A stretch of 64,000 nt of DNA from JAAYYF01 sp040255585 (GTDB lineage: Bacteria; Deinococcota; Deinococci; Deinococcales; Trueperaceae): contig JBDZVI010000001.1 in NCBI GenBank assembly GCA_040255585.1, positions 62,001 to 126,000 on the forward strand, read 5' to 3'. Within the stretch, counting starts at the first letter, position 1. Each line of letters starts with the position of its first letter. A program made the translations under genes and the position numbers. The notes under the pieces are model-generated. The model made no database searches. It had not been told where the DNA came from and saw nothing but the letters and a program-made list of their open reading frames with translations. Positions 8,840-15,682 of this stretch are shown piece after piece.

Positions 8840-9847
8840 TCAGCGCGGCTGCGGGAAGATCTCGTCGGTCCAGCGGGCGACCAGGCGGTCGCGTTCGGCC
8901 GGATCGCCGTACTTGGCGAAGTCGTAGTCGATGAGCTTGATGGTGTCGAGGTCGGGGGCGGCGGCAGGCACGGGGGTCTTGCTGTTCGACTGCACCTGGT
9001 AGGAGCCCACCGTTGCGGCGACCATCTGGGCCTCGGGCGACAGGGCCCACTCGATGAACTTGATGGCTTCGTCGCGATCAGGCGCGCCCTTGATGAGGCT
9101 CAGGCCGCCGATCTCGAAGCCGGTGCCCTCGCAGGGGGCGATGACGGTGAGCGGGAAGCCTTCTTCGGCGAACTTGACGCCGTCGTGCATGAACTGGATG
9201 GCGATGGCGACGTCGCCACGACCGGCCAACTGCCCTGGGGCGGCGCCGGAACGCGTGTACTGCTGCACGTTCTGGTGCAACTGGGCGAGGTAGTCGAAGG
9301 CCGCGTCCTCACCCATGATCTGCACGAGCGTGGCGATGGCCGTGTAGGCCGTGCCGGAGGCGTTCGGGTCCGGCATGGCGATGAGGTTCTTGAGGGCGGG
9401 GTTCGTCATGTCGGCCCAGCACTGCGGGGTCTCGACGCCGTGCTCGGCGAGGATGCCCTCGTTGACGACGAAGCCGAGAGCGCCCGTGTAGAGCGGGATG
9501 TAAGTCTCGCCGACCGACTTGGTCAGGCTCGGGAGCAGGTCGTCCCATGAGGACGGCTTGTAGAACTCCGTGAGGCCCTCGTTGAAGGCGGCGAGGTGCG
9601 GATCGCCGGTGCCGCCGAACCAGACGTCGAACACGGGGTTGGCGGCCTCGGCGCGCAGGCGCGCAAGCGCCTCGCTGGAGCCGAGACGGATGAAGTCGAG
9701 GTCTATGCCGGTGGCGGCCTTGAAGGCCGGACCGAGGGCCTCGCACCAGGCGAGGTCGGGGCTGCACAGCACGCTGACGCGCTGCGCGTTGCCGAAGCCG
9801 GCGAAGATCAGGAGCGATAACACCACGCCTGCGAACAGTTTCTTCAC
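8840..9847 (-). CDS. periplasmic substrate-binding protein (FbpA/AfuA family)
   Basis: 335-residue secreted protein with a signal peptide (MKKLFAGVVLSLLIFAGFGNAQ). It is a cluster-D/F type binding protein with features VFDVWFGGTGDPH, LYTGALGFVVNE, MPDPNASGTAYTAIATL and ALSPEAQMVAA. The double-Tyr motif that coordinates ferric iron in true FbpA proteins is absent (no YY anywhere). Residues H221-D222 (MHDG) and E245 (GTGFE) fall at the spacing that I recall for the sugar-phosphate-binding His205, Asp206 and Glu229 of AfuA. This favours a phosphorylated sugar or cyclitol ligand over iron. The start is GTG at 9847 with GGAGGT upstream. It is the first gene of the inositol operon. Confidence 0.85.
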   Translation of the reverse strand: MKKLFAGVVLSLLIFAGFGNAQRVSVLCSPDLAWCEALGPAFKAATGIDLDFIRLGSSEALARLRAEAANPVFDVWFGGTGDPHLAAFNEGLTEFYKPSSWDDLLPSLTKSVGETYIPLYTGALGFVVNEGILAEHGVETPQCWADMTNPALKNLIAMPDPNASGTAYTAIATLVQIMGEDAAFDYLAQLHQNVQQYTRSGAAPGQLAGRGDVAIAIQFMHDGVKFAEEGFPLTVIAPCEGTGFEIGGLSLIKGAPDRDEAIKFIEWALSPEAQMVAATVGSYQVQSNSKTPVPAAAPDLDTIKLIDYDFAKYGDPAERDRLVARWTDEIFPQPR

Positions 9848-9942
9848 GTACTACCTCCACGTAGGGCCAAGCCCAGGTACACCCAAGGGGATGGGCTCGG
9901 GCCGGCAATCCCCGGCCCCGTTGAATCTCGAGTGTCTCGCGG
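9848..9942 (-). promoter_or_regulatory. structured 5' leader of the inositol operon
   Basis: The roughly 85-90 nt leader between the predicted transcription start and the GTG of the binding-protein gene contains two potential hairpins: GGGCCGG (9899-9905) with CCGGCCC (9912-9918), loop CAATCC; and AGCCCA with TGGGCT around 9870-9896. The Shine-Dalgarno sequence GGAGGT follows. No run of T marks either hairpin as a terminator. Its role, if any, is unknown. Confidence 0.4.
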
Positions 9943-9972
9943 ATGATAGCGCCTCGGCAGTTCGGGTGTCAA
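9943..9972 (-). promoter_or_regulatory. sigma70-type promoter of the inositol/transport operon
   Basis: On the minus strand a perfect -35 TTGACA (9972-9967) is followed after 18 bp by -10 TATCAT (9948-9943), about 95 bp upstream of the binding-protein start codon. This is the best consensus promoter in the window. No iolR-like regulator gene and no clear operator palindrome is seen next to it. Confidence 0.7.
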
Positions 9973-10039
9973 AAAAGCACCGTCAACTCCGCACGTTTGG
10001 CACGCTCGCGTCGAAGCCGCGGTGGCAAGGCCCGCCGGG

Positions 10040-10999
10040 TTACCTGCGCTCGAAGCGCAACTGGGTCGCCTCGGCCCCGACTCCCTCGGTGTAGACGGCC
10101 GTGTCGGGCCCAAGGAAGTCGATCCTGCCGAACTCGGTAGGTTCGTACTGGTTCGGCTGGCAGTTGCCGCGCGCGCATACCTGGGGTGAGGCGCCCGTGA
10201 TCCACTTGGTCAGGGAGCCGTCCGCCGCGAACGCGTAGGTTCCGGTGTAGAAGAGCATGAGTTGCCCGTCCAGGTAGGCCTCGTCCCGGTACGTGCCGTC
10301 GGCGTTGAACATGGTGACCGCGATTATCTGGACACCCTGCTGCTCGATGATCCCTTGCCATGTGCCGACGATCGCCGGTGCGCCTGTGGCTCCCACTGGG
10401 CCTGTCTGCAGTGGAGCGCCGCCTTGATTGGGCGCGCCCTGGGCAGGTGCGCCTTGAGCAGGCGCGCCTTGAGTAGGCGCGCCTTGAGTAGGCGGGAACC
10501 CCTGCGTGGGCGGCGTGTTCTGAGCAGGCGGGAAGAACGGGGCCTGGGTCGGGGGCACTTGGGTCGGGAAACCCGTCGGCGCGCCCTGGGGCGCAGCCGG
10601 GAACGGAGAGCCCGACGTCTGGGCCTCGCGCATCGCCATGTAGTACTCGTAGCTGCCGGCAACGGGTTGGCCCGCACCGTCCAACTGGAACAGCGTCACT
10701 GCCAAGCCGACCCCATCGGGCTGAAGCTGGGCGGTGAAGCCGATGTTCATTCCGCCGGCGGCGAAGGCGCCTCTGGCGCTCCGCCCGTCGAACTGCGGAT
10801 CGGGCCAGATGTTGAGTTGGATCGGGCCGTCCTGACCGACGATCACGCCGTTGACGCCGCCAGGAGCGTCCTGAAACACGAACAGGAACCCGATGGTGGG
10901 TTCCGCGAACGTCCCGGTCAGCGGGGACTGAGAGAACGCCGCCCCTGCCAGGAGCAGCACCGTGAGCATGAACCGACGGCCGAAGTGCCTGAAGATCAT
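10040..10999 (-). CDS. secreted protein with a Gln/Ala/Pro-rich repeat tract
   Basis: 319-residue protein of unknown function. A signal peptide (LTVLLLAGAAFSQ) ends near residue 24. The first 125 residues and the last 95 form two globular-looking parts with similar themes: LTGTFAEPTIGFLFVFQ in the first, and IVGTWQGIIEQQGVQIIAVTMFNADGTYRDEAYLDGQ in the second. Both resemble lipocalin-like or TIGR03067-like stress beta-barrels. Between them lies a low-complexity linker of QGAP-type units (PTQGAPTQGAPAQGAPAQGA). The ATG at 10997-10999 has GGAGG seven bases upstream. It is divergent from the lipoprotein gene at 11160. No function is assigned. Confidence 0.75.
   Translation of the reverse strand: MIFRHFGRRFMLTVLLLAGAAFSQSPLTGTFAEPTIGFLFVFQDAPGGVNGVIVGQDGPIQLNIWPDPQFDGRSARGAFAAGGMNIGFTAQLQPDGVGLAVTLFQLDGAGQPVAGSYEYYMAMREAQTSGSPFPAAPQGAPTGFPTQVPPTQAPFFPPAQNTPPTQGFPPTQGAPTQGAPAQGAPAQGAPNQGGAPLQTGPVGATGAPAIVGTWQGIIEQQGVQIIAVTMFNADGTYRDEAYLDGQLMLFYTGTYAFAADGSLTKWITGASPQVCARGNCQPNQYEPTEFGRIDFLGPDTAVYTEGVGAEATQLRFERR
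10425..10510. repeat. short tandem repeat coding QGAP units
   Basis: About five copies of a 15-bp unit (GGCGCGCCTTGAGTA with variants) within the secreted-protein gene. They encode the QGAPA/QGAPT linker on the minus strand. The copies stay in frame, so copy-number change would only alter linker length. Confidence 0.75.
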
Positions 11000-11159
11000 C
11001 GTAACGCCTCCAGGAGCGAGCCTAGAGCGCGCCCGGTTAAAAGAGGCTTAAGGCTGGCCCGGCCCCCGGCGAGGCGTGAGGTTTCACCCCATCCGCTGCG
11101 ACACAGAGCCTCTACCATGCATGCGTAGGGGTTAACCCAGTTGCAGTTGGAGGTAATCC

Positions 11160-11672
11160 ATGGACGAAGCCATCAGGCTCCCTCGTACTACTTTCCGCGT
11201 ACCGGCCCTAGTCATGTTCGGCGCAGTTCTGCTCCTCGCTGCGTGCAACAAACCCGCTCCGACACCGCCACCGACGCCCGAGCTGACGGCCGAAGCACTC
11301 GACAGCTGGTGGGCGACAACCCCGGCCGTGACGCTGAACGAGTACTCCAGCCTACGCATGCAGATCACCCTCAGGAACACGAGCGGCGTGACGCTGACCT
11401 TCTTGGGTAGCGCGCACGCCGAGGGTCCCGCGGGCGAGTTTCAGTACTGGACCGCTCCAGGCATAGCGGAACCACCCATCACCTTCACCGCGTTCCCAGA
11501 GGGTGACTTTGCGCCGGACGAGGTCTTCGGGTGGGATGTCACCGTCGACCTGACGTCGCTGGCAGACACGGAAGACGGCTTCGCGTTCCGTCCGATCGAC
11601 TCGAACTTCATCGGCACGGTCTTCCCCGGACAGGCCGAACTCGTCGATGCGACCGGGACGCTGGTCAAGTAA
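11160..11672 (+). CDS. putative lipoprotein of unknown function
   Basis: 170-residue protein with a lipoprotein signal: hydrophobic stretch VPALVMFGAVLLLAAC with lipobox LLAAC, Cys near residue 30, then a Pro/Thr-rich spacer (NKPAPTPPPTPE). The mature part (LNEYSSLRMQITLRNTSGVTLTFLGSAHAEG and later FAPDEVFGWDVTVDLTSL) reads like a small beta-sandwich of the kind used for accessory domains, but I do not recognise a named family. The start ATG has GGAGG seven bases upstream. It is monocistronic and divergent from the secreted protein at 10040-10999. Confidence 0.75.
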   Translation: MDEAIRLPRTTFRVPALVMFGAVLLLAACNKPAPTPPPTPELTAEALDSWWATTPAVTLNEYSSLRMQITLRNTSGVTLTFLGSAHAEGPAGEFQYWTAPGIAEPPITFTAFPEGDFAPDEVFGWDVTVDLTSLADTEDGFAFRPIDSNFIGTVFPGQAELVDATGTLVK

Positions 11673-11765
11673 CGGGACGGTCACCGCGGGCGGGGTCGCC
11701 GACCAGCCTCGCTCGGGCCCTCCGGCGTGGGCCGGCGCCGCCCGCCGCCCGCCTGACCACCTCGC

Positions 11766-12119
11766 CTAGTTGGCCGGCCTTCCCGGCTCCGCGCGCTCCG
11801 ACTTGCCCAGCTCCACCTCGTTCTCCAAGCTATCCAGGGCACCTTCCCAGAACGGTCGGTAGCGCGCCGCCCAGGCGCCGACAACACGAAGGGGCCGAGG
11901 GTCCAGGGCGTAGATCCTGCGCCGACCCTCGGCGCGCACGGCGGCGAACCCCTGTTCCCTGAGGATGTGCAGTTGCTGCGACACCGCGGACTGGGTGATC
12001 CCGAACTCGCCGCCGATCAGCTCCACCAGTTCGCCCGCAGTGCGCTCACCGCCGGCGAGCACCTCGACAAGGCGGCGGCGCACCGGGTCGCCCAGAACCG
12101 CGAAAGGGTGCATGCCCAT
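11766..12119 (-). CDS. ArsR-family transcriptional repressor
   Basis: 117-residue winged-helix regulator. LGDPVRRRLVEVLAGGERTAGELVEL is followed by the recognition helix region ITQSAVSQQLHILREQGFAAVRAEGRRRIYALD, typical of ArsR proteins. There is no ELCVCDL metal-binding Cys motif in helix 3, so a metal sensor is unlikely. The C-terminal part (PLRVVGAWAARYRPFWEGALDSLENEV) matches the ArsR subgroup that is co-transcribed with SRPBCC (AHSA1) proteins. It lies 3 nt downstream of that partner gene. It probably represses its own operon through the palindrome at 12898-12917. Confidence 0.88.
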   Translation of the reverse strand: MGMHPFAVLGDPVRRRLVEVLAGGERTAGELVELIGGEFGITQSAVSQQLHILREQGFAAVRAEGRRRIYALDPRPLRVVGAWAARYRPFWEGALDSLENEVELGKSERAEPGRPAN

Positions 12120-12122
12120 CCG

Positions 12123-12797
12123 CTACTCCGTCGCGGACTGGCCTTCCGGAGCGCCCATGCCCTGGAGTTCGCCCGTGTAGAACTTCCGGGTCGTCTCGGC
12201 CCTGGCGCGGGCCTGGTCGGCGGCCGTGCCGGACGCGGCGTCAGCCTCGCCCCACGCCGCTGCGGCGGCCCCGTAGAACGCCTTGCCCTCGGCCGACATG
12301 GGCCACTCCGGGTCTGCCTCCGGCGGCTTGGCGGCGTCGGGGTCGGCGAGGTGAAGCGTCAGGCCAAGGAAGCCGCCGTCCCAGCCGACTCCGACGGCCC
12401 CGGGGCCGTACACGTCGCTGAAACCGGGCATGAGCGGCGCCTCGTGCTCCAACTCCAGTCGGGTCCCGGCCGGCTGGGGTATGAGTCGCAGCGTCAGCCA
12501 GCTGATACCGCCGCCGAACTCCCAGGTAGCCTTGATCAGCTCGGGTTCCACGCACTCCTGGACCGTGCCGCCGGCGTTGCCCTCGAACTGGTAGCGACCG
12601 CCGAGGCGTAGCTCACCGGTGACGGGGAGGAACCATCTGGATAGCCGCTCCGGCGTCGTGAGGGCACGCCACAGGTCGAGCGCGTCCGTGGCGTACGTGC
12701 GCCCGGCTTGGACGATGGCGGTCTCCATGCCACCGCGCGTGCCGCTGGAAACGCGGCGATCCATGCGGGCTAGGTGGTCTTCGAACCTGAAAGCCAT
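12123..12797 (-). CDS. SRPBCC (AHSA1/START-like) domain protein
   Basis: 224-residue protein with the SRPBCC hydrophobic-pocket fold: ALDLWRALTTPERLSRWFLPVTGELRLGGRYQFEGN is the standard AHSA1 opening, followed by LIKATWEFGGGISWLTLRLIPQPAGTRLELEHEA. A C-terminal extension of about 60 residues (ADPEWPMSAEGKAFYGAAAAAWGEADAASG) is also seen in ArsR-linked members. The ATG at 12797 has GGAG six bases upstream; an internal Met near residue 24 is an alternative. It is first in the two-gene operon with ArsR. These pairs are common in high-GC bacteria, and the ligand is generally unknown. Confidence 0.85.
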   Translation of the reverse strand: MAFRFEDHLARMDRRVSSGTRGGMETAIVQAGRTYATDALDLWRALTTPERLSRWFLPVTGELRLGGRYQFEGNAGGTVQECVEPELIKATWEFGGGISWLTLRLIPQPAGTRLELEHEAPLMPGFSDVYGPGAVGVGWDGGFLGLTLHLADPDAAKPPEADPEWPMSAEGKAFYGAAAAAWGEADAASGTAADQARARAETTRKFYTGELQGMGAPEGQSATE

Positions 12798-12897
12798 GCT
12801 CGACTCCTTCGCATGCGGCTACGTTGTTGTCGCGCTACCGCGTTCCGGACGGAGTGAGCCGGACGCATGCGCCCGGGCCGCGACCGCCGCTTCACTT

Positions 12898-12917
12898 ATA
12901 TTAGCACGTACTAATAT
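12898..12917 (-). promoter_or_regulatory. ArsR operator overlapping an extended -10 promoter
   Basis: Perfect inverted repeat ATATTAG-N6-CTAATAT, an AT-rich island in a 70% GC region. On the minus strand one arm contains TGCTAATAT, an extended -10 (TGn plus TAATAT) for the SRPBCC-arsR operon. A repressor bound here would block RNA polymerase directly. Autoregulation by the operon's own ArsR is the simplest reading. Confidence 0.7.
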
Positions 12918-12932
12918 GACGGCTCGAACGAG

Positions 12933-13225
12933 TTGTTGCTTTCGGGGGCGAGCTCATGGGAGATAGCCATCAAGTACTGGCTAGGCCGCCTACCACTGCC
13001 CTACCCCCATCGACCCACGTACCCGACAGGATCAGGTCGACCGCCGTCACCCCCGTGGCGGTGGAGCCCTCCCACGTTCTCGACGTTGCCGGCCTGCCCC
13101 ATCATCATCGCGATCCGTTCGACCGCTTGCTGGTAGCCCAGGCCATGGCGCTGGACGTGCCCCTGATGACCGCCGACCCGGTCTTCGACGCCTACCCGCC
13201 CAACCTCATCAGGCTGCGCGGCTGA
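12933..13225 (+). pseudogene. vapC-like PIN-domain toxin, truncated and frameshifted
   Basis: Two adjacent reading frames together match the C-terminal two-thirds of a VapC ribonuclease. The first frame gives SGASSWEIAIKYWLGRLPLP (12942 to about 13010). The next frame gives VPDRIRS, HHHRDPFDRLLVAQAMALDVPLMTADPVFDAYP to the stop at 13225. The switch of frame lies near 13008-13022. The first 40 or so residues, with the leading catalytic Asp, are missing, and an in-frame stop occurs at 12912. No antitoxin gene is adjacent. It is best read as a decayed toxin; its left edge falls on the ArsR promoter region. Confidence 0.75.
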
Positions 13226-13295
13226 CGGCGCCCGACCCGGTTGGCTGAGTGGCTGAGGCACGTTGGCTCTCAGGGTAGCCGGGGCGCGTTAGCCG

Positions 13296-14612
13296 TCAAT
13301 CGTCTGCCTTGGCGGGCACCGCGACCCTGAACGACGCCCCTCCTCCGTCCGCGCGCCCGGCGCTCACGCTGCCGCCATGGGCCTCGACGATGGCTTTGAC
13401 GATCGCCAGTCCCAGGCCGCTGCCGCCGGTCTCCGCACCGCGGCTCCGACTCTCGTCCGCCCGGTAGAACCGCTCGAACACGCGCTCCTCGGCACCCTCC
13501 GGGATGCCGGGGCCCGTGTCGGCGACCTCGAGGACCGCTTCTCCGCCCTCTCGCCTGGCGCTGAGCGTCACGCGGCCGCCGGCCGGAGTGTGGCGCACGG
13601 CGTTGTCGAGCAAGTTGCCCAGGACCTGAAGCATGCGCTCGGGGTCCAGCTGCGCGTGAACCGGGTCCTCGCCAACAGTGATCAACTCGACACCCTTGTT
13701 GGCGGCCAGGTCGCGGTGTGCCGTAGCCGCCGAGCGCGCCATCTCCGCCAGGTCGAGGTCTTGCGGGCTGAGGTTCAACCGGCCCGCGTCGGCCAGCGAC
13801 AGGACCCGCAGGTCCTCGACCAGACGCGTGAGGACGAGGACTTGGGAGTGCATGTCGCCGATCTCCTCGAGCGTCAGGGGCACGACGCCGTCCTCCATGG
13901 CCTCCATGCGTCCACGCAGGACGGTCAGCGGGGTGCGGAGCTCGTGGGCCACGTCGGCGACCATGTCGCGGCGCTGCCGCTCCAAGCGTTCGAGGTTGTC
14001 GGCCATCACGTTGAACGACTCTGCCAGCCGCACGGTCTCGTCCTTGCTTCCCCTGTGTCCGGGAGCGACGCTCACCCGAGCGGTGAGGTCGCCGGCCGCC
14101 ACGCTGTTCGCCGCCACCGCCACGCGCTGGATGGGTTTGGCGATGACGCGGGCGAGAAGCAGGGCCAGGCCGACAGCGAAGGCTAGGGCCAACGCCGCGG
14201 AGCCGACGACGGTGGCCGCCCGCTCCTCGATCGAACCGCGCAGGTAAGCGCCCAGGTCGCCGAGCGCCACCCACGGGCCGCCCTCCAGCCCGTTCGCAAC
14301 GACCGCTCCGCCGCTCGGCACGGGCGCCTCGGCGCCCCCGGATCCGGCACCCTGCGCCTGGAGCTGGGCGCGTTCCTGCTGCAGTTGCCATGGCGACACG
14401 GTCACGATGGCCCCGAAGCCGCCGTGCGCCGCGTGAGGCGGGAAGAAGATGGCGCGCCCGACCTGCCTGGCGCTCAGCGCGGACCGCAACGTAGCCGGCA
14501 GATCCTGGTTGTCGCGGGCGATGGCCCTGAGCTGCGGCACCCCCATGAGCAACATCGTCATGAACGTCACGCTCACAAGAGCGAGGATCAGCTTCATTCC
14601 GAGGCGGTTCAC
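13296..14612 (-). CDS. sensor histidine kinase (BaeS-like)
   Basis: 438-residue membrane kinase. TM1 lies at about residues 8-27 (LILALVSVTFMTMLLMGV). A periplasmic segment of about 105 residues follows, then TM2 (VGSAALALAFAVGLALLLA), a HAMP domain (RVIAKPIQRVAVAANSVAAGDLTARV), HisKA with DMVADVAHELRTPLTVLRGR (phospho-accepting His), and HATPase with N box LGNLLDNAVRHTP, G1 DTGPGIP, F box ERFYRAD and G2 GSGLGLAIVKAIV. The start is GTG at 14612, overlapping the response-regulator stop by 4 nt. The periplasmic part holds a Gln-rich stretch (WQLQQERAQLQAQGAG). An envelope or redox stress signal is plausible given the secreted protein across the divergent promoter. Confidence 0.9.
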   Translation of the reverse strand: MNRLGMKLILALVSVTFMTMLLMGVPQLRAIARDNQDLPATLRSALSARQVGRAIFFPPHAAHGGFGAIVTVSPWQLQQERAQLQAQGAGSGGAEAPVPSGGAVVANGLEGGPWVALGDLGAYLRGSIEERAATVVGSAALALAFAVGLALLLARVIAKPIQRVAVAANSVAAGDLTARVSVAPGHRGSKDETVRLAESFNVMADNLERLERQRRDMVADVAHELRTPLTVLRGRMEAMEDGVVPLTLEEIGDMHSQVLVLTRLVEDLRVLSLADAGRLNLSPQDLDLAEMARSAATAHRDLAANKGVELITVGEDPVHAQLDPERMLQVLGNLLDNAVRHTPAGGRVTLSARREGGEAVLEVADTGPGIPEGAEERVFERFYRADESRSRGAETGGSGLGLAIVKAIVEAHGGSVSAGRADGGGASFRVAVPAKADD

Positions 14613-15310
14613 GCCGTACCAGCCACCAGCTTGAAGCCCATGCCTCTCACGGTCACCAGCTGGTCGTCCGCGCCGACCGACGCGAGCTTCCGCCGCAGGT
14701 TCTTGAGGTGCGAGTCGAGGCTGCGCTCCAGCAGGTCGTGTTCCGGCAACGCGCGCTCGATGAGCTCGCCGCGATCGAAGAGGCGCCCTGGAGCGGCAGC
14801 CAGGGCCGCCAGGATGCGGAACTCCGTGGCGGTGAGGGGAAGCGCTTCGACGTCCACCGCCGCGGTGCCGCGCTCCACGTCGACCTTCAACCGCCCTACC
14901 CGCAGGGGCAACCCTCCGCCGTCTCGCGCGTAAGCACGCCGCAACACGGCGTGGACCCGCGCGACGACCTCACGGAAAGAGAACGGTTTGACCACATAGT
15001 CGTCCGCACCCAGACCGAGGCCATGCAGCCGGTCGTCCTCCTCGCCGCGCGCCGTGAGCAGGATGACGGGCACGAAGCTATGGCTCCTGATGCTCTCGAG
15101 CACGTGAAAGCCGTCGAGCTCGGGCAGCATCACGTCGAGCAGCACCAGGTCGGGCTGCGCCGCGCGGAAGAGGCGCAGGGCCTCGGAGCCCGAGGCCGCC
15201 ACCTCCGTGACCATCCCCTCACGCTTCATGTAGCTCTCGAGGGTGCGAGAGATGCCGCGTTCGTCCTCGACGATCAGGACCCTGGTGCCGGTGACGTCGG
15301 TCTCGCTCAT
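14609..15310 (-). CDS. OmpR-family response regulator
   Basis: 233-residue two-domain regulator. The receiver domain has the acidic pair EDE near residue 17, phospho-acceptor Asp in PDLVLLDVMLPELDGF, Thr in ILLTARGEEDD and Lys in DDYVVKPFSFREV. The C-terminal winged helix has LTATEFRILAALAAAPGRLFDRGELIERAL and SLDSHLKNLRRKLASVGADDQLVTVRGMGFKL. It is first in the operon with the kinase. A TAGAGT hexamer lies 8 nt before the ATG and there is no Shine-Dalgarno sequence, which suggests a leaderless message. It presumably acts on the repeated palindromes in the adjacent 370-bp gap. Confidence 0.92.
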   Translation of the reverse strand: MSETDVTGTRVLIVEDERGISRTLESYMKREGMVTEVAASGSEALRLFRAAQPDLVLLDVMLPELDGFHVLESIRSHSFVPVILLTARGEEDDRLHGLGLGADDYVVKPFSFREVVARVHAVLRRAYARDGGGLPLRVGRLKVDVERGTAAVDVEALPLTATEFRILAALAAAPGRLFDRGELIERALPEHDLLERSLDSHLKNLRRKLASVGADDQLVTVRGMGFKLVAGTA

Positions 15311-15318
15311 GCCTCAAG

Positions 15319-15324
15319 ACTCTA
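15319..15324 (-). promoter_or_regulatory. leaderless -10 (TAGAGT) of the response-regulator gene
   Basis: TANNNT hexamer 8 nt before the ATG at 15310 on the minus strand, with no Shine-Dalgarno sequence. Confidence 0.5.
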
Positions 15325-15407
15325 GTGGCGCTCTGTGTAGTTCCGGTGAAGGCCAGCGTCAGGCTCAAGGTTGCCGCGTCGCACTCATCGCCGCCAGACC
15401 GTCCTCG

Positions 15408-15600
15408 CGCAACGTCCACGTTGCATAAGCCACCCTTTCCCTTCTCGCCACGTATCACGTGTCCGAGTCCGAACTTGGTGTGCAACGTCCCCGTTGCATA
15501 AGCCATCGTTTCCCTCCCCTCCCTCCTCCCGGTCGCACCCCGATCCGACCCAAGATGCGCGGTTGCGCGGGCCACCGTTTCCCTGCCTCTTCCCTCCTCG
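15408..15600. repeat. three imperfect direct repeats with palindromic cores
   Basis: The 372-bp gap between the divergent response-regulator and secreted-protein genes holds three related units at about 73 and 69 bp spacing. Copy 1 has the palindrome GCAACGT-CC-ACGTTGC (15409-15424) followed by ATAAGCCACCCTTTCCC. Copy 2 has GCAACG-TCCC-CGTTGC (15482-15497) followed by ATAAGCCATCGTTTCCC. Copy 3 is degenerate (GCGCGGTTGCGCGGGCCACCG, about 15557-15577). Each is followed by a pyrimidine-rich tract. They may be regulator binding sites or a small repeat family; nothing else was seen in this gap except the leaderless -10 at 15319. Confidence 0.65.
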
Positions 15601-15682
15601 GAGTCTGCACACGTCGCCCCTAGCCTGCGGCCAGGTCGGGGATAGCCCCAGCGCGGGCCCCGACCTACGTAAAGGAGAGAGC

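Noticed and set aside
6500..9847. Ferric-iron ABC transporter (FbpABC) as the annotation
   Set aside because: The binding protein lacks the double-Tyr iron motif and the genes are embedded in an inositol catabolic operon, so iron is less likely.
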